Of a DNA stretch of 64,000 nt, positions 44,777 through 53,118 are shown piece after piece. The position numbers and the translations under genes are program-made. Each line of letters begins with the position of its first letter. Position 1 is the first letter of the stretch. Origin of the DNA: TMP-24 sp041397305 (lineage in GTDB: Bacteria > Pseudomonadota > Alphaproteobacteria > Rhodobacterales > Rhodobacteraceae); the NCBI GenBank assembly GCA_041397305.1, contig JAWKWX010000004.1:1-64000 (forward strand). The letters run 5' to 3'. Under the pieces are notes generated by a model. That model searched no databases. It worked only from the letters and a program-made list of their open reading frames with translations, and was not told the origin of the DNA.

Positions 44777-45964
44777 ATGCCCATGCTCGCCCCCTATGCC
44801 TGTCAGCCCGATCAAAGCCGGGGCAGGCTTTTCCCCGAAAAGCTCTCGACCTTCCGCTCGCCCTTCCAGCGCGACCGCGACCGGATCATCCATTCCTCGG
44901 CCTTCCGGCGGCTGAAGCACAAGACGCAGGTCTTCGTCGAGCATGAGGGCGATTATTACCGCACGCGGCTTACCCATACGATCGAGGTGGCGCAGGTGGC
45001 GCGCACCATCGCGGCGACGCTTGGCCTGAATGTCGAGCTGGCCGAGGCGGTGGCGCTGGCCCATGACCTCGGCCATCCGCCCTTCGGCCATACCGGCGAG
45101 GATGCCCTGGCCGTGCTGATGGAACCCTATGGCGGGTTCGACCACAATGCGCAGGCCCTCAGGATCGTCACGCGGCTTGAACGGCATTATGCCGATTTCG
45201 ACGGGCTGAACCTGACCTGGGAAACGCTTGAAGGCATGGCCAAACACAATGGGCCGGTGATCGGGCCGAATGCGAGCGGCGCGCATTCGGTCGCGGACCC
45301 GGCGCTGATGCCCTATGCTCTGGCCGAAGTGAATGGCCGGATCGACCTGGAACTGTCGACCTTTGCCAGTGCCGAGGCGCAGGTGGCGGCGGTGGCCGAC
45401 GACGTGGCCTACAATCACCACGATCTGCATGACGGGCTGCGGGCGGGGCTTTTCACCGAGGACGATCTGATGGACCTGCCGGTGACGGGGCCTGCCTTTC
45501 ACGAGGTCGACCAGCTTTACCCGGGCCTCGACCCGATGCGGCGGCGGCACGAGGCGCTGCGGCGGGTCTTCGGCGTGATGGTCGAGGATGTGATCGCCGT
45601 CGCGCAGAACCGGCTGCAGGCGAGCCAGCCGCAGTCGGTCGACGAGATCCGGGCGATGGATGGGCCGATCATCCGGTTCTCGAAGCCGCTCTATCAGAAC
45701 CTCAAGGCGATCAAGGGGTTCCTCTTCACGCGCATGTACCGGGCACCGACGGTGGTGGTGGAGCGCCAACGGGTGACGGCGGTGGTGAATGACCTTTTTC
45801 CGCTGTTCCTGAAAGAGCCCGCGCTTCTGCCGCCGGAATGGCAGGCGGATGTAGCGGGGGCGGCGGACGAGACCGCGCTTGCGCGCGTGGTGCTCGATTA
45901 TGTGGCGGGCATGACCGACCGGTTCGCGTTGCAGGAGCATGAGAGGCTGGTCGGGGCGGCGTGA
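44777..45964 (+). CDS. dgt: dGTP triphosphohydrolase-like HD protein
   Basis: A 395-residue HD-domain protein with RLTHTIEVAQVARTIA (His67), the HD pair His96-Asp97 in ALAHDLGHPPFGHTGE, and VADDVAYNHHDLHDG for the distal Asp. It hydrolyses dNTPs to nucleosides and triphosphate, controlling dNTP pools. Length and motifs match the deoxyguanosinetriphosphate triphosphohydrolase-like family. It follows the TetR gene by 56 bp on the same strand. A dispersed hairpin element follows the stop. Confidence 0.94.
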   Translation: MPMLAPYACQPDQSRGRLFPEKLSTFRSPFQRDRDRIIHSSAFRRLKHKTQVFVEHEGDYYRTRLTHTIEVAQVARTIAATLGLNVELAEAVALAHDLGHPPFGHTGEDALAVLMEPYGGFDHNAQALRIVTRLERHYADFDGLNLTWETLEGMAKHNGPVIGPNASGAHSVADPALMPYALAEVNGRIDLELSTFASAEAQVAAVADDVAYNHHDLHDGLRAGLFTEDDLMDLPVTGPAFHEVDQLYPGLDPMRRRHEALRRVFGVMVEDVIAVAQNRLQASQPQSVDEIRAMDGPIIRFSKPLYQNLKAIKGFLFTRMYRAPTVVVERQRVTAVVNDLFPLFLKEPALLPPEWQADVAGAADETALARVVLDYVAGMTDRFALQEHERLVGAA

Positions 45965-46000
45965 GGACATTTCGTCCCGCGCGCTGCGCGGGCCGACCCG

Positions 46001-46053
46001 CCGGGGGGCCAGCCCCCCGGACCCCCCGAGGTATTTGAACCAAGATGAAGGGA
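46001..46053. repeat. Dispersed intergenic element, copy 2
   Basis: CCGGGGGGC (46001-46009) and GCCCCCCGG (46012-46020) form a 9-bp stem with a 2-nt loop, followed by CCCCGAGGTATTTGAACC and AAGATGAAGGGAG (46023-46053). The tail differs from copy 1 (8975-9005) at only two positions. It lies between the convergent dgt and VOC gene ends. Confidence 0.75.
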
Positions 46054-46055
46054 GA

Positions 46056-46418
46056 TTATGCGCTGTCCGGCGACGGTTCCCAAAGTTCGATCGGGTTGCC
46101 TTCGGGGTCGTGGATGCGGGCGAAGCGGCCGACCTCGGGCGCGTCCCAGTCGGGATTGGTCGTGACCTCGATCCCGGCGGTGCGGAGGGTGGCGAGAAGC
46201 CCGTCCAGATCGCGGACGCGCAGGTTGATCATCCATTGCCGGTCGGCGGCGAAATAATCGGTATCGGCGGCGAAGGGCATGAAGACCGTCGGCCCCGCCT
46301 CCTGCTGCCAGGGGGTGAAATAGTCGATGTAGGTGCCGAGATGATGGCGGTACCAGTCCTGAAGGGCGGCGGGGTCCTTCGCGCGGAAGAAGATGCCGCC
46401 GATTCCGGTCACGGGCAT
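46056..46418 (-). CDS. VOC-family (glyoxalase/bleomycin-resistance fold) protein
   Basis: A 120-residue VOC protein with GIGGIFFRAKDPAALQDWYRHHLG at the start and the C-terminal FARIHDPEGNPIELWEP, which carries the metal-site Glu. Substrate unknown. It is preceded by a 60-bp gap to a small membrane gene on the same strand. Confidence 0.88.
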   Translation of the reverse strand: MPVTGIGGIFFRAKDPAALQDWYRHHLGTYIDYFTPWQQEAGPTVFMPFAADTDYFAADRQWMINLRVRDLDGLLATLRTAGIEVTTNPDWDAPEVGRFARIHDPEGNPIELWEPSPDSA

Positions 46419-46478
46419 GGGAACCTCCCTTTGTCGGGCGAAGGCTAACCCCGAGGGGCGTGGTCGGCAAGCGGCGGG

Positions 46479-46694
46479 TCAGGCGAGGAATATCCCCAGG
46501 ATCACCAGCATCAGCCCGAGGCCGGAGAGGAGGACGGCGCCGATGTTCAGCGCCACGACCTTTTGCAGGCGGGCGCGCAGTTCGTCGTCCGAAAGGCCCG
46601 CCTTGCGGGCGCGGGCGACGGTCAAGATGCACCAGACGAGCCCCGCCACACCCAGAAGCGTGACGCCTGCGCCGATCCAGATCAGGATGTCCAT
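46479..46694 (-). CDS. Small two-helix membrane protein
   Basis: A 71-residue protein with two hydrophobic segments (about 4-24 and 48-70) and a charged linker RARKAGLSDDELRARLQK. Family not recognised. It lies just upstream of the VOC gene in the same direction and divergent from gapR. Confidence 0.65.
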   Translation of the reverse strand: MDILIWIGAGVTLLGVAGLVWCILTVARARKAGLSDDELRARLQKVVALNIGAVLLSGLGLMLVILGIFLA

Positions 46695-46841
46695 CTTGCC
46701 CTCGCTTAATCTGCAGCTTTCCGCCTAGCCGGAAGCGGGGCGCCGGGCAAGACCCGGCGGTGGCGCCCGGGTGGGCCTGCGGACCCTTGAAGCGCGCGCC
46801 TGCGCGGTCTAGTCAGGGGACCTGATCCGAAGGAGACCACC

Positions 46842-47099
46842 ATGAACGCCGCCCCGCCCGATGCCTATAGCGTGACCGCCGACGAGCTGAAGCAGTTCAT
46901 CGAGCAATACGAGCATCTGGAGGCGGAGAAGAAGGACATCACCGAACAGCAGAAGGAGGTGATGGCCGAGGCCAAGGCGCGCGGCTATGATACCAAGGTG
47001 ATGAAGAAGATCATCGCGCTCAGGAAGCGCGACAAGGACGACCTGGCCGAGGAAGAGGCGGTGCTGGAAGTCTACAAGGCCGCGCTCGGCATGAGCTGA
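46842..47099 (+). CDS. gapR: GapR-family (DUF2312) nucleoid-associated protein
   Basis: An 85-residue coiled-coil protein with the family signature LKQFIEQYEHLEAEKKDI and AKARGYDTKVMKKIIALRK, followed by an acidic helix. Caulobacter GapR binds overtwisted DNA ahead of replication and transcription. A GAAGGAGACC ribosome site lies a few bases before the ATG. Confidence 0.92.
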   Translation: MNAAPPDAYSVTADELKQFIEQYEHLEAEKKDITEQQKEVMAEAKARGYDTKVMKKIIALRKRDKDDLAEEEAVLEVYKAALGMS

Positions 47100-47142
47100 G
47101 ACGGTTGCTGAGGCTGTCGCTGCGGCAGGCCGTGACTGCCGA

Positions 47143-48018
47143 TCAAGGCCGGATCGCCGTAAGGCCGGGCAGGGTGCAGATCTCCTCCCAGTCGCGCAGA
47201 TAGCGCTCGGTTATCCTCGCCACCGCCGCCTCGGTCCAGCCGGGAAGGGTGACCTCCATTTCCATCTGATCGTGCCGTGCGTGCGCGAGCAGCGCATCGC
47301 TTACCCGGGCCCGGCGCGCGGCCGCGTCGGCACGCGGGTCGCCGGCGAGCGAGGCGTTCAGCGCGGCCAGACCCTCGTCGGTCAGAAGACCCGCGAGCAG
47401 GTCCATGTCGCCTTCGAGGGGCGCGTCGCCCTGATAGCCGCTCAATGCCCGGAGAAGCTCGGGCCAGAGAAGGGGCGTGTCTTCGTTGCACCAGACCGTC
47501 ACCGGCATTTCGAGGCCCGCGTCGGCAATGGCGCGTAACGACTGCAGCCAGGTCAGGTGGAAGGCGGTGGCGGCTGAACAGGTCGAGCAGAAATTGTTCT
47601 CGCCCGCCTGCGCGGCGAGGATCGGAACGAGCGTCGCGGGATTGCAGAGCGCCAGGAAGAATTCGACCTCGTGGTCGGGGAAGAGATTCTGTATCGCCCG
47701 CATCCGGCTCGGCGCCTGCACATAGAGGCCTGCCTCCGACACGGCCCAGCCGGGCATGGCGATCAGGCTTTCGTGCGACACGACCAGGCGGCGGATCCTG
47801 TCGGCGTCGGCGATTGCGTCAAGAAGGGCTGCCTGCGCGTCGGCACTGGCGCGGCCGCTGCCCAGAACATTCAGCGCCTCGCGCAGGATCTGGCGATAGT
47901 GACGTGGCGCGGGCACATGGATGCCCTCTTCGGCCAACTGGCCCCGGCTGCGCAGTACCGAGCGGATGAGACGCCCTTCGTCCGTCGCATGTAAGCCAAG
48001 ATGGAAACTGATCCGCAT
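47143..48018 (-). CDS. Sulfotransferase-fold-like protein with degenerate P-loop
   Basis: A 291-residue protein starting MRISFHLGLHATDEGRLIRS, aligned by eye with the PAPS-binding loop of sulfotransferases (HIGxxKTGTTSLQ), but with the Lys-Thr-Gly-Thr replaced. Further sulfotransferase-like landmarks are EEGIHVPAP, VVSHESLI and FPDHEVEFFLALCNPATL, where the usual RdP motif is CNP. The PAPS-binding residues thus look lost. I start at ATG 48018; an upstream frame to 48333 is arginine-rich and antisense-like. Fold assignment is inferred, function unknown. Confidence 0.6.
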   Translation of the reverse strand: MRISFHLGLHATDEGRLIRSVLRSRGQLAEEGIHVPAPRHYRQILREALNVLGSGRASADAQAALLDAIADADRIRRLVVSHESLIAMPGWAVSEAGLYVQAPSRMRAIQNLFPDHEVEFFLALCNPATLVPILAAQAGENNFCSTCSAATAFHLTWLQSLRAIADAGLEMPVTVWCNEDTPLLWPELLRALSGYQGDAPLEGDMDLLAGLLTDEGLAALNASLAGDPRADAAARRARVSDALLAHARHDQMEMEVTLPGWTEAAVARITERYLRDWEEICTLPGLTAIRP

Positions 48019-48247
48019 CGTCCTGCCGGTTCTGCCCGTTTTGCCGTACCTTATACGGGTGTCTCGTGCGATGAAACCGCTCCGCGCCCGTTGGCGAGGC
48101 CCAAATCGCCATTCTGCCCGCGACATCCGGGAAGGCCTGCCCGAGCCTATCCCCTGGCGTTCGCGCAGGCGGATCCTCCCGGCGACGCATGCCGCGCTCG
48201 CCTCGCGGCGGATACTCGGCCGCACCCTGGCCCTGGCCCGCTGACGG

Positions 48248-48685
48248 TCAGCGGCCCCGGCGCGCGAGACCCATGCCTGCGAGGATGAGCGCGACGCCTG
48301 CCGCTCTGGGCAGGAGGTTGTCGGACTGGCCAAGCGCCAGGTCGAGCGCCACGCCCGATACCATCTGCCCCGAGATCACCAGCATGGCGGTCAGCGTGGC
48401 GCCGATACGGGCAACGAGCCAGCTGCCAGAGGCCACGAACAGCACCCCGAGCGTGCCGCCGAACCAGGCGGTCAGGGGCGCATCCGGCCAGCCGCCGGGC
48501 ATGAGCCCGCCCCCGAGAAGTGCGACTGCTGACAGGAACAGAAACCCGACAAGATGGTTCCAGAACGAGGCGGTCATGGCCGATGTGGCGACCGACAGCC
48601 GCCCGTTGACCGCCCGGCTGACCGAGACGAGCGTGCCGCCGAGAAGCGCGAAGAGGATCGGTTGCAGCATCGGCACCTCAGGCAA
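48248..48685 (-). CDS. YdcZ/DUF606-family DMT membrane protein
   Basis: A 145-residue five-helix protein of the DMT superfamily YdcZ type, with GGTLVSVSRAVNGRLSVATS and GFLFLSAVALLGGG. It is paired with a homologous gene directly upstream (8-bp overlap); together they would form a heterodimeric small transporter. Substrate unknown. Confidence 0.85.
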   Translation of the reverse strand: MPEVPMLQPILFALLGGTLVSVSRAVNGRLSVATSAMTASFWNHLVGFLFLSAVALLGGGLMPGGWPDAPLTAWFGGTLGVLFVASGSWLVARIGATLTAMLVISGQMVSGVALDLALGQSDNLLPRAAGVALILAGMGLARRGR

Positions 48686-49124
48686 AGATCACGAGGAAAC
48701 TGCCCGCAAGGATCAGGGCAAGGGCAGCGAGGTCCGTCGCGCCGATCCGGCGCGCAGGCAGGCCGAACCAGCCGAACCGGTCGGAAAGAAGGCTGAACCC
48801 CGCCTGTCCGGCGAGCCCGAGCGCCAGCGTGCCCGAGAGCGCGAGGAAACTGTTCACCGTGGCCGAGGTCAGCATGACGGTGACCGCGCCGGACAGACCG
48901 CCGAGATAGGCCCAGAGCGGCGCCTTGGCGCCTTGCCCTGCCGGTTTCCGAGGGGCGCGCAGCAGGAGAAGGAAGATCAGTGCCGCGACCGTACCGGTCC
49001 CGTGGGCCATCCATGAGGCAAAAAGCGGCGTTCCCTCGCGCGCCCACTGGCCGTTGAAGAGGATCATGAGGGTCAAGAGCCCACCCGAGGCAAGGGCGAG
49101 CGGATAGGTAAGGCGGTCGGTCAT
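48678..49124 (-). CDS. YdcZ/DUF606-family DMT membrane protein, partner
   Basis: A 148-residue homologue of the downstream gene with the shared pattern NGQWAREGTPLFASWMAHGTGTVAALIF and GLSGAVTVMLTSATVNSFLALSGTLALGLAGQ. The two overlap by 8 bp, the usual layout of duplicated-DMT pairs with opposite membrane orientation. Substrate unknown. Confidence 0.85.
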   Translation of the reverse strand: MTDRLTYPLALASGGLLTLMILFNGQWAREGTPLFASWMAHGTGTVAALIFLLLLRAPRKPAGQGAKAPLWAYLGGLSGAVTVMLTSATVNSFLALSGTLALGLAGQAGFSLLSDRFGWFGLPARRIGATDLAALALILAGSFLVIFA

Positions 49125-49342
49125 GGGCGGTCCTGAACTGGTGCCGAGGTCTTAGCCTGCCGCGGCGCCCGCGGCAATCGCGCGCAGGGTTGTCCGGGGG
49201 CACAGACTTGTGCGCATGGCTGGAGGCGGATTGAGGCCGTCAGCAACGGCCTTCGGACTCGCGCCGGGGCGAAGGCGCAGCGGCGACGGTCCAGCCCGTT
49301 CCAAACCGGGTTGAAGAAGAATGACCAGGCGGTTGAAAAGAT

Positions 49343-49419
49343 TGGCGGACCCGGAGCGATTCGAACGCCCGACCCCCAGATTCGTAGTCTGGTGCTCTAT
49401 CCAGCTGAGCTACGGGTCC
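49343..49419 (-). tRNA. tRNA-Arg (anticodon ACG)
   Basis: Read on the minus strand, GGACCCG opens the acceptor stem and pairs with CGGGTCC, then discriminator G and an encoded CCA (49343-49345). The D arm reads AGCTCAGCTGGATAGAGC, the anticodon arm CAGACTACGAATCTG gives anticodon ACG, and the T arm has GTTCGAATC. ACG in the DNA becomes ICG after deamination and reads CGU/CGC/CGA. No integrase or attachment duplication is visible beside it. Confidence 0.96.
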
Positions 49420-49494
49420 GTTGGGAGCGGCATTTAGACCCCCGGCCGGGGCAATGCAAGGGCCAAACGTCCGGCATGCCGGAGGAAATTTCGC

Positions 49495-49848
49495 TCACCG
49501 GATCGGCAGGATGGAAACTGTCTGCCGCAGGGCCCCGCTGGTGGCGTCGAAGATCAGGAACGTGCCCTGGTCGGTCATGACGCCGATCCAGCCGGGGCCA
49601 TAGGTGACGGCAGTCGCCGCCGTTCCTTCGGGCAGGGTGATGCGGTCGGGCAGGGCCGGGATGGCAACTGGCGCGGGGGCGCCGGGGAAGCGGGTGACAA
49701 GCAGCACGATGACGGTTAGAAGACCGGCGATCATCGTGGCGGTCAGGACCGTCACCAGACGTTTGAGGAACCTGAGTTCCGGCGGCAGGCTTTCCATCCC
49801 GGCCGCGGGCCTTTCCTCGGGCAGGGAAGCAGGCTTCATGTCGGACAT
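49495..49848 (-). CDS. Single-pass membrane protein (DUF6476-like)
   Basis: A 117-residue protein with a cytoplasmic N terminus, one hydrophobic helix (about 31-52) and a periplasmic part with GTAATAVTYGPGWIGVMTDQGTFLIFDATSG. I recall such proteins as conserved in Rhodobacterales with no known function. The ATG at 49848 follows a GGGGG ribosome-like stretch; ATG at 49839 is a possible shorter start. With 49848 its first codons overlap the first codons of divergent rluD by 11 bp. Confidence 0.72.
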   Translation of the reverse strand: MSDMKPASLPEERPAAGMESLPPELRFLKRLVTVLTATMIAGLLTVIVLLVTRFPGAPAPVAIPALPDRITLPEGTAATAVTYGPGWIGVMTDQGTFLIFDATSGALRQTVSILPIR

Positions 49849-50872
49849 CAGAACCCCCGTTCTCAGCGTGATCATCGGGCCGAACCCGCCGGACCGGCTT
49901 GATAAGGCCTTGGCGCGCGATGTGCCAGAGGAAGCGTCCCTGTCGCGGTCGCGACTGGCGAAGCTTCTGGCCGACGGCGCCGTCCGCAAGGCGGGCGCGG
50001 TGGTGAGCGACGCCAAGGCGAAGGTGCTTGAGGGCGACATATTCGAGATCGAGCTCGGCCCGGCCGAGGAGGTCGAGACCCGGGCCGAAGAGATCGCGCT
50101 GACTGTCGTCTGGGAAGACGAGGACCTCATCGTCATCGACAAGCCCGCGGGCATGGTTGTCCATCCCGCGCCCGGCTCGCATTCGGGGACGCTGGTCAAC
50201 GCGCTTCTCCATCACTGCGGCGATAGTCTGTCAGGTGTGGGTGGCGAGAAACGCCCCGGCATCGTGCACCGGATCGACAAGGATACGACCGGGCTTCTGG
50301 TGGTGGCGAAATCCGACCGCGCCCATCACGGCCTGGCCCGTCAATTCGAAAAGCATACCGTCGAGCGGCGCTATCTGGCGCTGGTTCATGGCGTGCCTGA
50401 CCAGAACGACCCGCGCCTGCACGGGGTGAAGGGCGTGAGTTTCGAGGCGGGCGGGATCCTGAAGATCACCACCCAGCTTGCCCGCCACAAGACCGACCGG
50501 CAGCGCCAGGCGGTGCTGTTTCACGGCGGGCGGCATGCGGTGACGCGGGTGCGGGTCATGGAAGCATTCGGCACGCCGCCGGCCGCATCGCTGGTCGAAT
50601 GCTGGCTGGAAACCGGCCGCACCCACCAGATCCGCGTCCATCTGGCCCATGCCGGTCACGGGCTTCTCGGCGATCAGACCTATGGCGGGCGGCGGAAACT
50701 GTCGCCCAAGGCGGTGGGCGAGGGCGCGGCCGAACGGGCGGCTACCTTCCCGCGTCAGGCGCTGCATGCCGCGACGCTCGGGTTCGTGCATCCGGTCACG
50801 AAGGCCGACCTCTCGTTCGAAAGCCCGCTGCCGGCCGATTTCGCCGGGCTTCTTGCCGCGCTCGGGGGCTGA
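49838..50872 (+). CDS. rluD: 23S rRNA pseudouridine synthase RluD-like
   Basis: A 344-residue pseudouridine synthase. It has an N-terminal S4 domain (PPDRLDKALARDV ... LSRSRLAKLLADGAV), the catalytic Asp in GIVHRIDKDTTGLLVVAK, and the C-terminal ETGRTHQIRVHLAHAGHGLLGDQTYG. The family modifies helix 69 of 23S rRNA. ATG at 49838 gives the expected short lead before the S4 domain; a much longer frame upstream runs through the opposite-strand gene. The start codon region overlaps that of the divergent small gene. Confidence 0.92.
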   Translation: MSDIRTPVLSVIIGPNPPDRLDKALARDVPEEASLSRSRLAKLLADGAVRKAGAVVSDAKAKVLEGDIFEIELGPAEEVETRAEEIALTVVWEDEDLIVIDKPAGMVVHPAPGSHSGTLVNALLHHCGDSLSGVGGEKRPGIVHRIDKDTTGLLVVAKSDRAHHGLARQFEKHTVERRYLALVHGVPDQNDPRLHGVKGVSFEAGGILKITTQLARHKTDRQRQAVLFHGGRHAVTRVRVMEAFGTPPAASLVECWLETGRTHQIRVHLAHAGHGLLGDQTYGGRRKLSPKAVGEGAAERAATFPRQALHAATLGFVHPVTKADLSFESPLPADFAGLLAALGG

Positions 50873-50887
50873 GCCTCAGCCCGCGCC

Positions 50888-51631
50888 TCAGCCTGCGCAT
50901 TGGCGCATCTTCTTCTGTGCGGTCTTGCCGCTGTGCCAGCCCATGTCGAAGACCGGCTTGCCCCTCAGGATCACGCGAAAATCCTGCCGGTCGAGGAAAA
51001 GATCGCTCGCCGCCGCGATGTCCAGTGGGACGGTGAAGGTGATCGCGCCCATGCCGCCGTCGATCCTGTGGTTGAAGGCCTTGACCGTCTGGGGCGCGCT
51101 GCCCGTCTGTTCCAGCGTGACCTTGACCTTCCTCATGCCGTCCGGAGCCGGAACGCCGGGACCCATGAAGGTCAGAAAGGTGCCCTCCTTGTCACCCTTC
51201 TGCCCGCCGATGGCGATGGCACCTTCAAGCGTTGCGAAGAAGGCCGTACACCGGCGGTGCCGTGCGTCGCCCGCCTTGGCAAAATCCCACTTGCCTTTCT
51301 TGTAGGCCTGATAGTCGGGGTTGCTTTCCAGTTTCGCGCGGCCGTCGGCGGCTTCGGCGGCGAGATCGGCCGCGACGCTTGCCCAGTCCCCTTGCGAGAA
51401 TACCGGCTGCGACATGGGATCATAGGCTGGCTCGTCGTCATAGCCGCCGTCGTAATCCTCCTCGCAAACCGGCATTTCTGCGATGCCGTTGCTGCCGCCG
51501 GTAACGCCAACCTGTACCTCGCCGGGACCGGCGCCGTTGGGGCAGACATAGCTCGCAAGTGCTGGCGGCGCTGCGCCGAACCAGAGTGGCAGCGCCGCAA
51601 ACACGACAAGGAAGCGGAATGGATCGGACAT
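50888..51631 (-). CDS. Secreted protein of unknown function
   Basis: A 247-residue protein with a signal peptide (hydrophobic FLVVFAALPLWFGAA, cleavage near ALA-SY). The mature N-terminal region is acidic and Asp/Gly/Tyr rich (EEDYDGGYDDEPAYD, about 57-71). The C-terminal half (about 125-245) has a beta-rich domain with conserved-looking cysteines (RRCTAFF and MRQCAG). Family not recognised. It is convergent with rluD. Confidence 0.68.
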   Translation of the reverse strand: MSDPFRFLVVFAALPLWFGAAPPALASYVCPNGAGPGEVQVGVTGGSNGIAEMPVCEEDYDGGYDDEPAYDPMSQPVFSQGDWASVAADLAAEAADGRAKLESNPDYQAYKKGKWDFAKAGDARHRRCTAFFATLEGAIAIGGQKGDKEGTFLTFMGPGVPAPDGMRKVKVTLEQTGSAPQTVKAFNHRIDGGMGAITFTVPLDIAAASDLFLDRQDFRVILRGKPVFDMGWHSGKTAQKKMRQCAG

Positions 51632-52042
51632 GATGGCTCCTGACAGGTTGGATGCGGCAGACAGACATGAATGCGCGCGCCCTGAAAGTCATGAAATCCC
51701 CACCGTATCGAACCGCGCCCCAACTGTCCGGGCGCGCTGTTCGGGGCTGTCGGTGATCCTTTCGGCCTTGCATGTTCATGCACGCCGCCAAGCCCGTTCC
51801 AAGTCAATCGGCCCTGGCGTCGGGGAAACGGACCGAACAGGCCGGATTTCATGAAGAACATTCCTCGCGGCGGCTGAAATGGCTGTGATCTGCGGACATA
51901 TTCCGTCTTTTGTAGATGTCCGGCCGGTCACCAGGGGGTAAGCTCTGCTTGTCCTTCCCCGAGCCACGCTGCCGGTTCGGGTCTTGTACGATCAGGCAGG
52001 GAGACATAAGTTCCCCAACCCACACCCGCGAAAGGGTCCGCA
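51632..52042. other. 411-bp intergenic region upstream of rpoH
   Basis: This gap between divergent genes should hold the rpoH promoter(s). I see no convincing small gene. TGATCC near 51750 and TGATCT near 51890 resemble the -35 of Rhodobacter sigma-E promoters, but neither has a matching -10 at proper spacing. No hairpin or repeat stands out. An AAAGGG precedes the rpoH start. Confidence 0.5.
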
Positions 52043-52939
52043 ATGACGAGCTATACCAACCTTCCCGCGCCAAGCCCCGAACAGGGTCTGAACCGCTATC
52101 TGCAGGAGATCCGCAAGTTTCCGCTGCTGGAGCCGGAAGAGGAATATATGCTGGCCAAGCGCTGGGCCGATCACGAGGATCCGCAGGCCGCCCATCGGCT
52201 GGTGACCTCGCACCTGAGGCTCGCCGCCAAGATCGCCATGGGCTACCGCGGCTACGGCCTGCCGCAGGCCGAGGTGATTTCGGAGGCGAATGTCGGGCTG
52301 ATGCAGGCGGTGAAGCGCTTTGACCCCGAGCGGGGCTTCCGGCTTGCGACCTATGCGATGTGGTGGATCCGCGCGTCGATCCAGGAATATATCCTGCGGT
52401 CGTGGAGCCTCGTGAAGCTTGGCACCACATCGGCGCAGAAGAAGCTGTTCTTCAACCTCAGGAAGGCCAAGTCGAAGATCGGCGCGCTGGAGGAGGGCGA
52501 TCTGCGCCCCGAGAATGTCGCCCGGATCGCGCGCGATCTGAACGTGACCGAGGATGAGGTGGTCGACATGAACCGCCGCCTGTCGGGGTCCGACGCCTCG
52601 CTCAACGTCACGGTCGGTGCCGATGGCGAGGGCGGGTCGCAATGGCAGGACTGGCTTGAGGATGAGGATGCCGATCAGGCCACCGCCTATGCCGAAAGCG
52701 AGGAACTGGATGCGCGGCGCGCGCTTCTGGTCCGGGCCATGGACGCGCTGAACGATCGCGAGAAGGATATCCTCATGCAGCGGCGTCTGCAGGACGAACC
52801 GGTGACGCTTGAGGATCTGTCGTCGCAATATGACGTGAGCCGCGAACGCATTCGCCAGATCGAGGTCCGGGCCTTCGAAAAGCTGCAGGCGCGGATGCGC
52901 GATCTTGCCCGCGAGAAGGGCATGCTGACCGCCTCCTGA
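52043..52939 (+). CDS. rpoH: RNA polymerase heat-shock sigma factor RpoH
   Basis: A 298-residue sigma-70 family factor: region 2 with FDPERGFRLATYAMWWIRASIQEYILRSWSLVK (about 93-125), the RpoH box QKKLFFNLR (132-140) that is specific to heat-shock sigma factors, and region 4 with LEDLSSQYDVSRERIRQIEVRAFEKL. It directs RNA polymerase to heat- and oxidative-stress promoters. Rhodobacter has two RpoH proteins; which one this is cannot be settled by eye. Confidence 0.94.
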   Translation: MTSYTNLPAPSPEQGLNRYLQEIRKFPLLEPEEEYMLAKRWADHEDPQAAHRLVTSHLRLAAKIAMGYRGYGLPQAEVISEANVGLMQAVKRFDPERGFRLATYAMWWIRASIQEYILRSWSLVKLGTTSAQKKLFFNLRKAKSKIGALEEGDLRPENVARIARDLNVTEDEVVDMNRRLSGSDASLNVTVGADGEGGSQWQDWLEDEDADQATAYAESEELDARRALLVRAMDALNDREKDILMQRRLQDEPVTLEDLSSQYDVSRERIRQIEVRAFEKLQARMRDLAREKGMLTAS

Positions 52940-52965
52940 AACCGGGGCGCCATCCCGTACGCTGA

Positions 52966-52990
52966 CGCTTCTCGCCGAGAGCGAGGAGCG
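52966..52990 (+). terminator. Hairpin after rpoH
   Basis: CGCTTCTCGC (52966-52975) and GCGAGGAGCG (52981-52990) form a 10-bp stem with one G-T pair and a 5-nt loop, 26 bp after the rpoH stop. The next bases are TTCGG, not a T-run. Confidence 0.6.
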
Positions 52991-53020
52991 TTCGGTGTCA
53001 GGCGGCGCGCGACCCGGTTC

Positions 53021-53099
53021 TTGATTGACCGATCAAATCGTTAAAACTAAAGGAGATTTTCCTTGCAGGCCCGGGGCGGTGGCGCTAGGTCAGCGCCAC
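53021..53099 (+). promoter_or_regulatory. psd leader: dyad, weak promoter-like boxes and hairpin
   Basis: TTGAT (53021-53025) and ATCAA (53032-53036) form a dyad overlapping a TTGACC -35-like box (53025-53030); a poor TAAAGG -10 lies 17 bp further on. In the leader, GTGGCGCT (53079-53086) and AGCGCCAC (53092-53099) make a perfect 8-bp hairpin with a 5-nt loop, ending 19 bp before the psd start. The region is AT-rich relative to its surroundings, as expected of a promoter. Confidence 0.4.
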
Positions 53100-53118
53100 G
53101 ACCAGAGACGGAGGGCCG

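Noticed and set aside
49343..49419. tRNA-Arg as an integration site for a mobile element
   Set aside because: No integrase, no repeated 3' end of the tRNA and ordinary housekeeping genes on both sides.
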